DNA of 64,000 nucleotides from Mycolicibacterium sp. MU0053 (GCF_963378095.1 NZ_OY726397.1:186001-250000), one strand, 5' to 3'. Positions 45,988 to 55,574 are shown, counted from the first letter of the stretch. Notes: generated from the sequence alone by a model not told the origin. Numbers and translations are program-made.

Positions 45988-46755
45988 CTACAGCGGGTTG
46001 AGGATTCGCTGCAGGAACTGCCGGGTCCGCTCCTGCTGCGGATTGCCGATCACCTCCGCCGGCGACCCCTGCTCCAGGATCACCCCGCGGTCGGTGAACA
46101 GCACCTGATCGGAGACCTGCCGCGCGAACTGGATCTCGTGGGTCACCACCACCAGGGTCCAGCCGTCGACCGCGAGGTCCTTGATGACCGACAACACCTC
46201 GCCCACCAGTTCCGGATCGAGCGCGGAGGTGGGCTCGTCGAACAGCACCACCTTCGGCTTCATCGCCAGCGCCCGGGCGATCCCGACCCGTTGTTGTTGA
46301 CCGCCGGACAGTTGGTAGGGGTATTGGTCGCGCTTGTCGGCCAGACCCACCTGGCGCAGCAGTTCGAGTCCCTCGGCTTCGGCCTCGGCGCGGGGACGCT
46401 TCTGCACGACCAGGGGCCCCTCGGTGACGTTCTCCAGCACCGTCTTGTGTGGGAACAGGTTGTGCGATTGGAACACCATGCCGCTCTGGGCCCGGTAACG
46501 GCGCAGCTGATCGGCCGAAATGGGTTGGGCGAAGTCCAGTTCGACGTCGCCGACCTGGATGGTGCCCTTCTCAGGCCGGTCGAGGGCGTTGAGCGCCCGC
46601 AGCAGCGTCGTCTTACCGGAACCGGAGGGGCCGATGATCGTCGTCACCGAACCCTGCGCCACGCTCAGCGAGACACCCTTGAGAACCTCGTTGTCGCCGA
46701 ACGCCTTCCACACATCGTGGGCGGCCACCCGGATCTCGTTCGATGCAGTGCTCAC
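45988..46755 (-). CDS. Amino-acid ABC transporter ATP-binding protein (255 aa)
   Basis: A GlnQ/HisP-type ATPase: Walker A GPSGSGKTTLL, Q-loop MVFQSHNLFPHKTV, signature LSGGQQQRVGIARALA, Walker B VVLFDEPTSALDP and H-loop VVVTHEIQFA. The MVFQSHNLFPH stretch is typical of polar amino-acid importers. The GTG at 46755 overlaps the stop of the fused permease gene (GTGA), so this is a two-gene importer. The substrate is probably a polar amino acid such as glutamine or glutamate, not provable from sequence. Confidence 0.9.
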   Translation of the reverse strand: MSTASNEIRVAAHDVWKAFGDNEVLKGVSLSVAQGSVTTIIGPSGSGKTTLLRALNALDRPEKGTIQVGDVELDFAQPISADQLRRYRAQSGMVFQSHNLFPHKTVLENVTEGPLVVQKRPRAEAEAEGLELLRQVGLADKRDQYPYQLSGGQQQRVGIARALAMKPKVVLFDEPTSALDPELVGEVLSVIKDLAVDGWTLVVVTHEIQFARQVSDQVLFTDRGVILEQGSPAEVIGNPQQERTRQFLQRILNPL

Positions 46756-48239
46756 TTGGCGATGAACCTTTCCAGTCGATGTTCGACTCGACCCTGACCG
46801 AAGGACAGCGCCAGGCAGATCACCCAGTAGTAGGCGGCGGCGGTGCCGTACAGCGCGAAGAACTCGAACGTGGGGGCCGCGGCGATCTGGGCGGTGCGCA
46901 GCAGTTCGGTCACCAGGATCGTCGAGGCCAGCGAGGTGTCCTTCACCAGGGAGATCAGCGTGTTCGACAGCGGCGGCACGGCCACCCGGGCGGCCTGCGG
47001 CAACACGATGCGCTGCAGGGTGGTCGAGTACCGCATGCCGATGGTCTCGGCGGCCTCCCACTGGCCCTTGGGGATGCTCTGGATGGCGGCCCGGATGATC
47101 TCGGCCGCATAACCGCCCACGTTGAGGCTGAACGCGATGATCGCGGCCGGAAACGGGCTGATCTTCACCCCCAGTTCGGGCAGCGCGTAGAACACGATGA
47201 ACAACTGCACCAGCAGCGGGGTGCCCCGGATGATCGAGATGTAGAGCCGGGAAGCATTGCGCAGCAACCGGTTCGTCGAAAGCCGCGCCAGCGCGACCAG
47301 CAGCGCGAGCACCAGGCCGATGGCGAAGCTGATGATCGTCAGCGGAATCGTCATGGTGATGGCGGCCTTGGCCAGCGGCCACAGGTTGGCGCCGATCAGC
47401 TGCCACACCGACCGCGGCGCAGCGTCGGCCGCCGCTGCCGCTGCCGTCGTGGCGTCTGCGTTCAGATACTTCTGCGATATCGCGCTGAGCGTCCCGTCCG
47501 CGCGCAACTCGCTCAGCGCCGCGTTCAACTCCGGCAGCAGACCGCTGTCCTTGCGGGCGGCGAACCCCTGTTCGCTGGTCTCACCCGTGGTGGCGGCGAT
47601 CTTGACCCCGGTGTCGCCGGTTTCGGCGAGGTAGGCGTACACCGCGATGCTGTCGTTGATCACCAGGTCGACCCGGCCCTGGCTGAGCAGCTTGATGGCC
47701 TGGGTGAACCCCTCCACGGCCTCCACCCGGGCGCCGTTGTCGCGGGCCACCTGCGCCCAGTTGCTGGTCACCGTCTCGCCGGCGAGCCTGCCCTCGATGT
47801 CCGCCAAGGACGTGATCGAGGCGTCGTCGGCTCGGGTGACGATCACGCCCTCGCCGACGGCGTAGGGCTCCGACAGGTCGTAGCGGGCTTGGCGCTCGGG
47901 TGTGATGGTGACCTGGTTGGCCACCACATCGAAGCGGTTGGCCTCCAGCGCGGCGAAGATCGAATCCCAGGGGGTCTCGACGAATTCGACGCGCACACCC
48001 AGGCGCTCGCCGACCGCCTGCGCCACCTCGACGTCGTAGCCGGCGAGCGCACCGGTGGCGGGATCGTGATAGCTGAACGGGGCGTAGACGCCCTCGGTGC
48101 CGACCCGCAGGACGCCGGCGGACGCGACGGGGTTGTCGCTGTTCGTCGGGGCGGACCCGCACCCGGCCAGCAGCGCGGTCAGGAGCGCGACGAGCACGAC
48201 GATCGGCAGCAGCGCTGTTCGCCGCGCGGAGTAGCTCAC
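46752..48239 (-). CDS. Fused amino-acid ABC substrate-binding lipoprotein/permease (495 aa)
   Basis: One polypeptide carries a lipobox signal (LLAGC, Cys near residue 27), a periplasmic SBP_bac_3-type binding domain (about residues 40-260, with GTEGVYAPFSYHD and ANRFDVVANQVTITPERQ), an Ala-rich linker, and a HisM-type permease (about 280-495) with the EAA loop WEAAETIGMRYSTTLQRIVLPQA. The binding domain is thus tethered directly to the membrane pore, as in GlnPQ-type fused importers. The GTG start at 48239 gives a clean signal peptide; a longer frame adds Cys/Pro residues. It is co-translated with the ATPase gene. Confidence 0.9.
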   Translation of the reverse strand: MSYSARRTALLPIVVLVALLTALLAGCGSAPTNSDNPVASAGVLRVGTEGVYAPFSYHDPATGALAGYDVEVAQAVGERLGVRVEFVETPWDSIFAALEANRFDVVANQVTITPERQARYDLSEPYAVGEGVIVTRADDASITSLADIEGRLAGETVTSNWAQVARDNGARVEAVEGFTQAIKLLSQGRVDLVINDSIAVYAYLAETGDTGVKIAATTGETSEQGFAARKDSGLLPELNAALSELRADGTLSAISQKYLNADATTAAAAAADAAPRSVWQLIGANLWPLAKAAITMTIPLTIISFAIGLVLALLVALARLSTNRLLRNASRLYISIIRGTPLLVQLFIVFYALPELGVKISPFPAAIIAFSLNVGGYAAEIIRAAIQSIPKGQWEAAETIGMRYSTTLQRIVLPQAARVAVPPLSNTLISLVKDTSLASTILVTELLRTAQIAAAPTFEFFALYGTAAAYYWVICLALSFGQGRVEHRLERFIAK

Positions 48240-48293
48240 GGGCGGACCGTAACAACCGGGGCCGACCGCGGGAAGGGTTCCGCGCAAGCAGAG

Positions 48294-49175
48294 TCAGCCG
48301 GGCCGGTAGATCCACGGTGCGCGCGGCAGCCGCCCCGGGTCGAATTCGGCCAGCATGTCCGGCAGCGTCGCGGCCCGGTATCCCAGCGAGTCGGCGATCT
48401 GGCGCAGCGCCCGCTCGACGCCGATGTCCGCGAGTGTCACGGCGCCGTCGCGTTTGGCCAGCCGCTTGCCCTCGTGGTTGAGGACCAGCGGGACGTGGGC
48501 GTAGCTGGGGGTCGAAAATCTCAGCAGCGCACCGAGATACGCCTGCCGCGGGGAGGACGACAGCAGATCGTCGCCGCGCACCACCTGATCGATGCCGTCG
48601 GCGGCGTCATCGACCACCACGGCCAGGTTGTAGGCCGGCACCCCGTCCCCGCGGCGCAGCACCAGATCGTCGACGACACCGGTGTAGCTACCGTGCAGCA
48701 CGTCGGTGACGGTGTACTCGGTCACCGCGGCCCGCAGCCGCAGCGCCGGCGGCCGCCCCGCGGCCCGGCGCTGCTCGCGCTCGGCCGGCGTCAGCTCCCG
48801 GCAGGTGCCCGGATAGGCCCCGGCCGGGGCGTGCGGGGCCCGCGGCGCCGACTGGATGTCCCTTCGGCTGCAATAGCATTCGAAGGTCAGGCCGCGTTCG
48901 CTCAAGCCGGCGATCGCGTCGTCGTAGCGGCTCAGGTGAGCGCCCTGATACCGCGTCGGCCCGTCCCAGTCCAGCCCCACGGCTTCCAGGTCGGCCAGCT
49001 GCCGGCCGGCCACGTCCGCGGAAGCCCGGTCGTCGAGGTCCTCGACCCGCAGCACGAACCGCCGCCCCGTGGCGCGGGCGAACAGCCAGGCCAGCATCGC
49101 GGTGCGCAGGTTGCCGATGTGCAGGTCGGCCGACGGGCTCGGCGCGAACCGGCCCGCGCCGGGGGAGCGGGACAC
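48294..49175 (-). CDS. gluQ: Glutamyl-Q tRNA(Asp) synthetase
   Basis: A shortened class I glutamyl-tRNA synthetase (293 aa, catalytic domain only). The HIGH-type motif is ADLHIGNLR at residues 16-24, and the KMSKS-type motif is KRLAKRDGA near residue 235. The C-terminal anticodon-binding domain of GltX is missing, and cysteines are present in the [10 protein letters not shown] segment used for zinc. GluQ enzymes attach Glu to queuosine 34 of tRNA-Asp. The GTG at 49175 is set by the motif position. It works after Tgt in the same modification. Confidence 0.9.
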   Translation of the reverse strand: MSRSPGAGRFAPSPSADLHIGNLRTAMLAWLFARATGRRFVLRVEDLDDRASADVAGRQLADLEAVGLDWDGPTRYQGAHLSRYDDAIAGLSERGLTFECYCSRRDIQSAPRAPHAPAGAYPGTCRELTPAEREQRRAAGRPPALRLRAAVTEYTVTDVLHGSYTGVVDDLVLRRGDGVPAYNLAVVVDDAADGIDQVVRGDDLLSSSPRQAYLGALLRFSTPSYAHVPLVLNHEGKRLAKRDGAVTLADIGVERALRQIADSLGYRAATLPDMLAEFDPGRLPRAPWIYRPG

Positions 49176-49185
49176 GCGGTGAAAG

Positions 49186-49836
49186 TTACCCGACCCGCGC
49201 GGCCGCCAGGCCCTCGAGCGCCTCCTCGACGCACTCGGTCCACCGCCGCTCGCCCAGTTCGTGTGCGCCGTCGGTGCCGGCGAACGCGCTGGAGATCACG
49301 ACGTCGGGTGTCAGGGTCGCCAGCAGGCGCAGACTTTCGGCCAGCGGTTCGGCCTGGCTGACCGGGGCGATGAAGCCGGCGAACCACCGGCCGTCCGCGC
49401 CGAGCAGCACGGTGTCGCCGGTGAATAGGTAGCGGGCTCCGCCGGCGCCGGGGACCAGGTAGCAGGTGCTGCCCGGGGTGTGCCCCGGCGTCGGGATGAC
49501 CTCGATGCCGTTGGCATCGACATGGCGGCTTGCCAGCGGCACCCCGATGCGCGCGTGCCGGCCGATGTCGGCCCGTTCGACGTCCGGGGCGTGCAGTTGC
49601 GCACCGAAGTGCTCGGCGATGGTGGCCAGCATGGGCCCGGCCTCGTCGCGGTGGGACAGGTATTGGTGGGCCGCCCCGCCGAGGCGGTCGATCTCGGCGA
49701 AGTCCGCATCGGTCAAAGTCGAGTAGAACAGCACGTTGCCGCTGGGGCCGCCGGTCCACAGATAGGCGTGGGTGGTGAGACCGGGAAACGGGGAGTCCGC
49801 GCGGGTTTCCCAGAGGTCAGGTCGAAGCTGTCGCAT
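49186..49836 (-). CDS. MBL-fold metallohydrolase-like protein with altered metal motif (216 aa)
   Basis: The fold is metallo-beta-lactamase-like: [15 protein letters not shown] with the second metal His, and [11 protein letters not shown] with the bridging Asp. In the place of the usual HxHxDH motif stands [12 protein letters not shown], so the first metal site is at least atypical. The ATG at 49836 has a strong AGGAGG site; a longer frame to 49869 is not needed. The gene lies 10 bases upstream of gluQ on the same strand, so they are probably co-transcribed. The substrate is unknown. Confidence 0.8.
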   Translation of the reverse strand: MRQLRPDLWETRADSPFPGLTTHAYLWTGGPSGNVLFYSTLTDADFAEIDRLGGAAHQYLSHRDEAGPMLATIAEHFGAQLHAPDVERADIGRHARIGVPLASRHVDANGIEVIPTPGHTPGSTCYLVPGAGGARYLFTGDTVLLGADGRWFAGFIAPVSQAEPLAESLRLLATLTPDVVISSAFAGTDGAHELGERRWTECVEEALEGLAAARVG

Positions 49837-49983
49837 GGTTCCTCCTGGTGTTGGCGGTGTGCGATCCACCGTGGCACCTGAAGCAATGTTGAGGTCAAGA
49901 GGTCGATGACTTTCGCCGCGCGGCCGGGTCTGAATACGGCCGGGTCTTCTCAGACCGGGCCATTTCGATGGAGGATGGTTGGC

Positions 49984-51033
49984 GTGGACCTGCCCGTAGT
50001 AGCCCCCGTGGACCCGATGCTCGCCAAGGCCGTCACGTCGGTGCCCGACGACCCGGGCCGCTGGTCCTACGAGCCCAAGTGGGATGGCTTCCGCGCGCTG
50101 GTGTTCCGCGACGGCGACGACGTGGTGCTGCAGTCGCGCAACGGCAAGGACCTGGGACGCTACTTCCCGGAGCTGCTCGAGGCGCTGCGCGCCGAGGTCG
50201 CCCCGCGTTGCGTGCTGGACGGCGAGATCGTCGTCCCGCGCGAAATCGACGGCCGGACCCGGCTGGATTGGGACTCATTGTCGCAGCGCATCCACCCCGC
50301 GGCGAGCCGCATCGCGATGCTCGCCGAGCAGACGCCCGCGCACTTCATCGGTTTCGATGCGCTGGCCCTCGGGGACAGCTCCCTGATGAACCAGCCGTTC
50401 CGGGATCGTCGGGCAGCGCTCGTCGAAGCGGTCAAGCCCGCCGGGTGGTGCCATGTCACCCGCACCACCGAGGACCCCGAGCTGGCGACGCACTGGCTGA
50501 CGACGTTCGAGGGGGCCGGCCTCGATGGGGTGATCGCCAAACGGCTCGACGGCGTCTACCTGCCGGGCAAGCGCGACATGGTCAAGGTCAAACACGCCCG
50601 CGACGCCGACTGCGTGGCCATCGGCTACCGCATCCACAAGAGCGGCGAGGGCGTGGGTTCCATTCTGCTGGGTCTCTATCGCGACGACGGCGAGTTGCAG
50701 ATGGTGGGCGGGGCCGCGTCGTTCACCGCCAAGGCGCGGCTGGCGCTGCTCGCCGAACTCGAACCGCTGCGCAAGGCCGACGATCTGGTGTACGACGGCG
50801 AACCCAGCCGGTGGAACGCCGCGGCCGACAAGCGCTGGATCCCGATCCGGCCGGAGAAGGTCGCCGAGGTGGCCTATGACCAGATGGAGGGCAACACCGA
50901 TGCCTGGCAACGCTTTCGGCACACCGTGAAGTTCGTCCGGTGGCGCCCGGACCGCGATCCGCGCAGCTGCACCTTCGATCAGCTCGACGTCCCGGTGCAC
51001 TACGATCTGTACGACGTGTTGGAGTCCGTCTGA
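49984..51033 (+). CDS. ligC: ATP-dependent DNA ligase LigC
   Basis: A minimal ATP-dependent ligase of 349 aa: nucleotidyltransferase domain with active-site Lys in EPKWDGFRA (about residue 30), motif III FIGFDALALGD, motif IV AGLDGVIAKRL and motif V VKVKHARDADCV, followed by the OB domain ending with PDRDPRSCTFDQL. LigC seals nicks in base excision repair with Prim-PolC in mycobacteria. GTG 49984 is preferred because GGAGG lies nine bases upstream and the protein then starts MDLPVVAPVDPML, as in M. tuberculosis LigC from memory; ATG 49975 abuts the GGAGG. It overlaps the next gene by one base. Confidence 0.93.
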   Translation: MDLPVVAPVDPMLAKAVTSVPDDPGRWSYEPKWDGFRALVFRDGDDVVLQSRNGKDLGRYFPELLEALRAEVAPRCVLDGEIVVPREIDGRTRLDWDSLSQRIHPAASRIAMLAEQTPAHFIGFDALALGDSSLMNQPFRDRRAALVEAVKPAGWCHVTRTTEDPELATHWLTTFEGAGLDGVIAKRLDGVYLPGKRDMVKVKHARDADCVAIGYRIHKSGEGVGSILLGLYRDDGELQMVGGAASFTAKARLALLAELEPLRKADDLVYDGEPSRWNAAADKRWIPIRPEKVAEVAYDQMEGNTDAWQRFRHTVKFVRWRPDRDPRSCTFDQLDVPVHYDLYDVLESV

Positions 51034-52094
51034 TGGCCGGCAAGGCAACCGAACTCGACGTCGACGGGATCAAGGTCCGGGTCACCAGCCCGGACAAGCC
51101 GTTCTTCCCCAAGCTCGGCGCCGACGGCGTCAAGGGCCGGCTCGTCGACTACTACCGCACGGTGGCCCAGGGTCCGCTGCTGGATGCGCTGCGGGACCGA
51201 CCCACCCATCTACAGCGCTTCCCGGACGGCATCGACGGCGAAGAGGTGTACCAGAAGCGTCTTCCGCAGAAGCGGCCCGACTACCTCGAATCCTGCACCG
51301 TCACTTTTCCTTCCGGACGCACCGCCGATGCGCTGAAGGTGACGCATCCGGCCGCGGTCGTGTGGGCGGCGCAGATGGGCACCGTGACGTTGCATCCGTG
51401 GCCGGTGCGTTGTCCGGACACCGAACATCCCGACGAGTTGCGCATCGACCTCGACCCACAGCCGGGTACCGGATTCGTGGAGGCCCGCACCGTGGCCGTC
51501 GACGTGCTCAAACCGCTGCTCGACGAGTTGGGTCTGGTCGGCTACCCGAAAAGCTCCGGCGGCCGCGGCGTGCACGTCTATCTGCCGATCACCCCGGACT
51601 GGGACTTCATCGCGGTCCGCCGGGCCGGCATCGCGCTGGCGCGCGAGATGGAGCGACGCGCTCCCGAGCAGGTCACCACGTCGTGGTGGAAGGAGGAGCG
51701 CGGCAGACGCATCTTCATCGACTTCAACCAGAACGCGCGGGACCGCACCATGGCCTCGCCGTACTCGGTGCGCCGCACCCCGATCGCGACGGTGTCGATG
51801 CCGCTGGCCTGGGACGAACTGCCCGACGCCGACCCCGACGACTTCACCATGCTGACCGTGCCCGACCTCGTCGCGGCGCGCGATGACCCGTGGGCCGACA
51901 TCGGCGACCGCGCACAGTCGCTGCAACCGCTGCTGGACATGGTCGCCGCCGACGAGGAGCGCGGCCTCGGGGACCTGCCGTACCCCCCGAGCTACCCGAA
52001 GATGCCGGGCGAACCGCCGCGCGTGCAGCCCAGCAAAAAGGTGGCCGCGCACTGGGATTCCGACGGGAATCCGGTGGACGAACGCCAGGGGTGA
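51033..52094 (+). CDS. Prim-PolC: LigD-polymerase-type primase-polymerase (353 aa)
   Basis: A stand-alone archaeo-eukaryotic primase domain like the polymerase part of LigD: catalytic Asp pair in LRIDLDPQPG (about residue 138), then GYPKSSGGRGVHVYLPI and a third acid in RIFIDFNQNARDRTMASPYS. The C-terminus has a Lys/Pro tail. The mycobacterial homologue (Rv3730c, called Prim-PolC) fills short gaps, preferring ribonucleotides, and works with LigC. The TGATG overlap with ligC places both repair enzymes in one translational unit here. Confidence 0.9.
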   Translation: MAGKATELDVDGIKVRVTSPDKPFFPKLGADGVKGRLVDYYRTVAQGPLLDALRDRPTHLQRFPDGIDGEEVYQKRLPQKRPDYLESCTVTFPSGRTADALKVTHPAAVVWAAQMGTVTLHPWPVRCPDTEHPDELRIDLDPQPGTGFVEARTVAVDVLKPLLDELGLVGYPKSSGGRGVHVYLPITPDWDFIAVRRAGIALAREMERRAPEQVTTSWWKEERGRRIFIDFNQNARDRTMASPYSVRRTPIATVSMPLAWDELPDADPDDFTMLTVPDLVAARDDPWADIGDRAQSLQPLLDMVAADEERGLGDLPYPPSYPKMPGEPPRVQPSKKVAAHWDSDGNPVDERQG

Positions 52095-52127
52095 CCCGTC
52101 ACGGGTTTGGCTACCGGCCGGTCGCGT

Positions 52128-53240
52128 TCATCGTTTCACGGCCGCATCCTCAGGCCGATGGCGTTGGACCAAGGCGGCGGCCTCCTCGCGTGGCAGCGCG
52201 GTCACCACGAATCCGTTGGGCCCTTCCATCGTCTCGGCGGCGAACATCGCGTTGATGATCGCCTCCTCCGTGGCTTCGATTGCGGCATAGAATAATCCGT
52301 CGATCAGACGGTTCGCCAGCACCCTCACCTCCGCCACGTCGGGCCCCGGTGTGGCCGCAAAGTCGCCGGTGATCCGGTTGCCCGTGGCGAAACAGAACGC
52401 GATGTCACCGCTGCCGTTCTCGCCGGCGCCGCCGGTGCGGGCGATGCCCAACGCCGCCCGGTGCGCCAACCGGGCACACTGCGTCGGGATCAGCGGGGCA
52501 TCGGTGGCCACCACCACGATGATCGACCCGGTACCCTCCGGCGGCTGACCGGGCATGACCGCCGCTGCCGGCGGCGCCGGCAGCAACCGGCCGACCGGTA
52601 CCCCGTCGATCACCAGGCGTGCCCTGGCCCCGTGATTGGCCTGCACCAGTACCCCGACGGTGTAGTCGCCGACCACCCGCGACGAGGTCCCGATACCGCC
52701 CTTGTAGCCGTGCGCGATCATGCCGGTACCGCCGCCGACCGCCCCCTCCGCGACCGGACCGTCGACAGCCGCCGCGATGGCTTCCTCGACGTGTTCGGGG
52801 CGAACGTGAAACCCGTTCAAATCATTGAGGATTCCATCGCAGGTCTCGCCGACCACCGGCAGGGAGAAGAAGAACTCGTCGCCGCGCACGCTCTTCTCGT
52901 GCGCAATCAGCGCGTCGCGCACCACCCCGACGCTGTGCGTGTTGGTCAGGCCGATGTAGCTGGTGAGCTGTCCGGCCTCGGCAACCCATTGTTGGCCGGT
53001 GAGTTCGCCGTTGCCGTTGAGCCGGTGCGCCGCGGCGAACATCGGCCGCTGCCACGGGGATTCACCCGGGATCACCACGGTGACGCCGGTGCGGACCGGC
53101 CCATTGCCGGGGTCGCGTGGGCCCGATCCCGAGACCAAGGTGGCGTGTCCGACGCGTACCCCGGCGACGTCGGTGATCGCGTTGAACGGGCCGGTCGGCA
53201 GGTCTCCGATCACAATGCCGTAGTCGCGCGCACGTCCCAT
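52128..53240 (-). CDS. P1-family (DmpA-type) aminopeptidase (370 aa)
   Basis: A peptidase family S58/P1 protein: N-terminal NAITDVAGVRVGHATL, central EGAVGGGTGMIAHGYKGGIGTSSRV, and the self-cleavage site in EGTGSIIVVVATDAPL, where the Ser after Gly becomes the N-terminal nucleophile of the small subunit. Family members release N-terminal D- or L-amino acids from small peptides or amides. No signal peptide. ATG 53240 gives MGRARDYGIVIGDLPTGP. It is convergent with Prim-PolC with 33 bases between. Confidence 0.87.
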   Translation of the reverse strand: MGRARDYGIVIGDLPTGPFNAITDVAGVRVGHATLVSGSGPRDPGNGPVRTGVTVVIPGESPWQRPMFAAAHRLNGNGELTGQQWVAEAGQLTSYIGLTNTHSVGVVRDALIAHEKSVRGDEFFFSLPVVGETCDGILNDLNGFHVRPEHVEEAIAAAVDGPVAEGAVGGGTGMIAHGYKGGIGTSSRVVGDYTVGVLVQANHGARARLVIDGVPVGRLLPAPPAAAVMPGQPPEGTGSIIVVVATDAPLIPTQCARLAHRAALGIARTGGAGENGSGDIAFCFATGNRITGDFAATPGPDVAEVRVLANRLIDGLFYAAIEATEEAIINAMFAAETMEGPNGFVVTALPREEAAALVQRHRPEDAAVKR

Positions 53241-53317
53241 GACAGCAGCTCCTCAGCTCCACGAGGGTCGGAACCGCCAAATGTAGCCGAGTTCTACCCG
53301 GGTAACAGCGGAATGCG

Positions 53318-54373
53318 TCAGGTCACCGGTCCGGGCACCAGCACCACCTTGCCGTTGCGCGGAATCCCGTTGGGCTCAAGCCAGTTCACATCGATGACAT
53401 CGCCCGGATAGCGCGCATCCAACAGCCGCGTCAGCTCGGTGGCGGAGGTGATGGGCACCCCGTCGATGGTGACGATCAGGTCGCCGGCGCGCAGGCCGGC
53501 CTGCTCGGCGGGGCCGCCGCGCAGCAGTGACCGGATCGGCAGTCCGCGAGCGTTGCCGCGGCCGTTCGCGTCGACACCGATTCCCAGCATGGCCGACGGA
53601 CCGATGTGCACCTCGGACGAGGCCATGCCGGAGCGGATCTGGTTGGCGATGTTTATGGCCCGGTTGATCGGGATCGCGAAGCCCTGTCCGCCGGGCGTGA
53701 CCTCGCCGTCGAGTCGGAAGTTGACGGTGGCCGCGGCATTCATCCCGATGACCTGCCCGGCGCTGTTGACCAGGGCGCCGCCGGAATCCCCGGACCGCAG
53801 GTTGGTCGACGATTCGATCAGGCCGCCCAGCGCATGCGAGCTGCCGGTGAGTTCGTCCTCGGCTTCGATGGTTTTGGCCAGATCGGTGACCGCGCCTTCC
53901 TCGTGGGTCATCGGCGCGCCGGTGCCGTTGGCGTTGCCGATGGTCATCACCGGATCGCCGACCGACACGGTGTCGGAGTTCCCGACCGGGGCGACCGGCA
54001 GGCCCGCCGCGCCGCGCAGGCGCAGCAGCGCGACGTCGTCGTTGCGGTCGTAGCCGATCACGTCGGCGTCGAAGCCCTCCCCGGTGCCGGCGCTGGTGGC
54101 CCGGATGATGTTGGCGCCCTGCACCACGTGGTGATTGGTCAGCACGATGCCGTCGGAGCTCAGCACAATCCCGGTGCCGTTACCGATGACGCCCTGGAAG
54201 TCGTTCATCGTGGTGATCTGCACGAGCGACGGCTCCACCTGTGCGATCGCCAGCGCCGGGTCGAGCGGAGCTGCCTGGGCCGAGGTGGGGAGCGTCAGTG
54301 GCGCCACCAGTGCGAGCAGGAGTGCGCTCAATACGCACAGCACGGCTCGATGGGCGCGGCGGATAGCTGCCAT
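53318..54373 (-). CDS. Secreted trypsin-like serine protease with PDZ domain, PepA-like (351 aa)
   Basis: A signal peptide with hydrophobic core LCVLSALLLALVAPLTL and cleavage near AQA-AP gives an exported enzyme. The chymotrypsin-type triad is visible: His in LTNHHVVQG, Asp in DRNDDVALLRL, Ser in GDSGGAL. A C-terminal PDZ domain follows (about residues 260-345, GGPAEQAGLRAGDLIVTIDGVPI). The layout and sequence resemble mycobacterial PepA (Rv0125) and HtrA-like proteases acting in the envelope. ATG 54373 is chosen from the signal peptide. Confidence 0.9.
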   Translation of the reverse strand: MAAIRRAHRAVLCVLSALLLALVAPLTLPTSAQAAPLDPALAIAQVEPSLVQITTMNDFQGVIGNGTGIVLSSDGIVLTNHHVVQGANIIRATSAGTGEGFDADVIGYDRNDDVALLRLRGAAGLPVAPVGNSDTVSVGDPVMTIGNANGTGAPMTHEEGAVTDLAKTIEAEDELTGSSHALGGLIESSTNLRSGDSGGALVNSAGQVIGMNAAATVNFRLDGEVTPGGQGFAIPINRAINIANQIRSGMASSEVHIGPSAMLGIGVDANGRGNARGLPIRSLLRGGPAEQAGLRAGDLIVTIDGVPITSATELTRLLDARYPGDVIDVNWLEPNGIPRNGKVVLVPGPVT

Positions 54374-54447
54374 GACTTGCCTCTCGGCTGAAGGGTCCCG
54401 TTCGTTACCCCTATCTTGCCTGGCCGAGCGGATTTCAAACGAAACGT

Positions 54448-55512
54448 TTACGCGGACGTCACTCCGCGCGGCAGGATCAGCGGCAGATCGTTGTAGGTGA
54501 CGATGCCAGGCGCGGCGGCCACCACGGCCGGAATCGCGTTCAGCGGCGGGGTGGCGGTCATGATGTGTCCGAGCACCATGAACTCCTCCAGCGTGGTGGC
54601 CTCGAAGTCCGGCGGCGGCAGGAAACCGACCTTCATCGTGACCGTCGGCCGGCCCGCGACCTCGATCACCCAACCGTCCTGATCGATCTGCCAGTCCGGC
54701 TGCAGGGTTTGGCCCTTGCGCCAGCGCAGATTGATCTCGACGACGGTTTTGCCGTTGACCACGCCCTTCCAGCTGGCGTAGACGCCGGCCACACAGCCCG
54801 CCGGGATGGTCCAGGAGCCCAGGTCGAGGTCCTCGGTGGTCTCGGCGTATTCGGCGTCGCAGCGCACCTCGTCCAGGTCGACGCCCAGCGCATCGGCCAT
54901 CAGACGGACCGCCTCGCCGAACACCCCGGTGCCGTGGGCGGTCATCGCCTGCAGGTCGGGGCTGTCGATGGGCTGGCCGAAGCCCACCGGCTTCTCGGTG
55001 GCGGGGGAGTCGTAGAACGTGGTGTCGGCGGCCTCGTGGATGGAGATCTTGTCGACGCGGTCGCAGATGCCGGCGGCCACCACCGCGAGTTGGTTGACGT
55101 AGCCGGGGCTGATTCCGGAGCCGAACATGCTCGAGCCACCCCGCCGGCAGGCGTCGACGATGCGATCGCGGCCGGCGCCCTGGTTGTGGCCGGTGATGAA
55201 CGACGCGGTGGCGACGACGTTGATGCCGGCTTCCAGGATCCGGACGAGTTCGTCGACGTCGATCCACATCGGGTTGTAGACCACGACGTCGGGCTTGAGC
55301 GCCAACAGTTCGTCGATGTTGTTGGTGGCCGCCACCCCCAGCGGTGCGATGCCGGCCAGCTCGCCGACGTCGCGGCCGGCCTTGTCGGGCGACCAGGCGT
55401 AGCAGCCCACGATCTCGTAGTTGGGATTGGTCGCCAGCGCGGCCACCGAACTCTTGCCGACGTTGCCGGTGGTCCACTGGACGACGCGATAGGGCGAGGC
55501 GGCTTTCGACAC
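54448..55512 (-). CDS. NAD(P)H-dependent amine dehydrogenase-family oxidoreductase (DapB-like N-domain, 354 aa)
   Basis: The N-terminal nucleotide-binding part reads VVQWTTGNVGKSSVAALA, like dihydrodipicolinate reductases, and the middle part has INVVATASFITGHNQG and MFGSGISPGYVNQL. The length and pattern match the mycobacterial family annotated as NAD(P)H-dependent amine dehydrogenases or DAP-reductase-like proteins. Substrate unknown. GTG 55512 is preceded by AGGAG at nine bases; the longer frame from 55554 starts before that site. It is divergent from a TetR gene, with two inverted repeats in the gap. Confidence 0.85.
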   Translation of the reverse strand: MSKAASPYRVVQWTTGNVGKSSVAALATNPNYEIVGCYAWSPDKAGRDVGELAGIAPLGVAATNNIDELLALKPDVVVYNPMWIDVDELVRILEAGINVVATASFITGHNQGAGRDRIVDACRRGGSSMFGSGISPGYVNQLAVVAAGICDRVDKISIHEAADTTFYDSPATEKPVGFGQPIDSPDLQAMTAHGTGVFGEAVRLMADALGVDLDEVRCDAEYAETTEDLDLGSWTIPAGCVAGVYASWKGVVNGKTVVEINLRWRKGQTLQPDWQIDQDGWVIEVAGRPTVTMKVGFLPPPDFEATTLEEFMVLGHIMTATPPLNAIPAVVAAAPGIVTYNDLPLILPRGVTSA

Positions 55513-55555
55513 AGGCAAGAACTCCTTTGAGGGATTTGTGGCGCAAACGGACACT

Positions 55556-55574
55556 TTTCCACGAACGTTGGAAA
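55556..55574. promoter_or_regulatory. Inverted repeat upstream of the oxidoreductase gene
   Basis: TTTCCA and TGGAAA are exact inverted copies separated by seven bases, 44 bases upstream of the GTG at 55512. Candidate operator for the divergent TetR. Confidence 0.45.
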
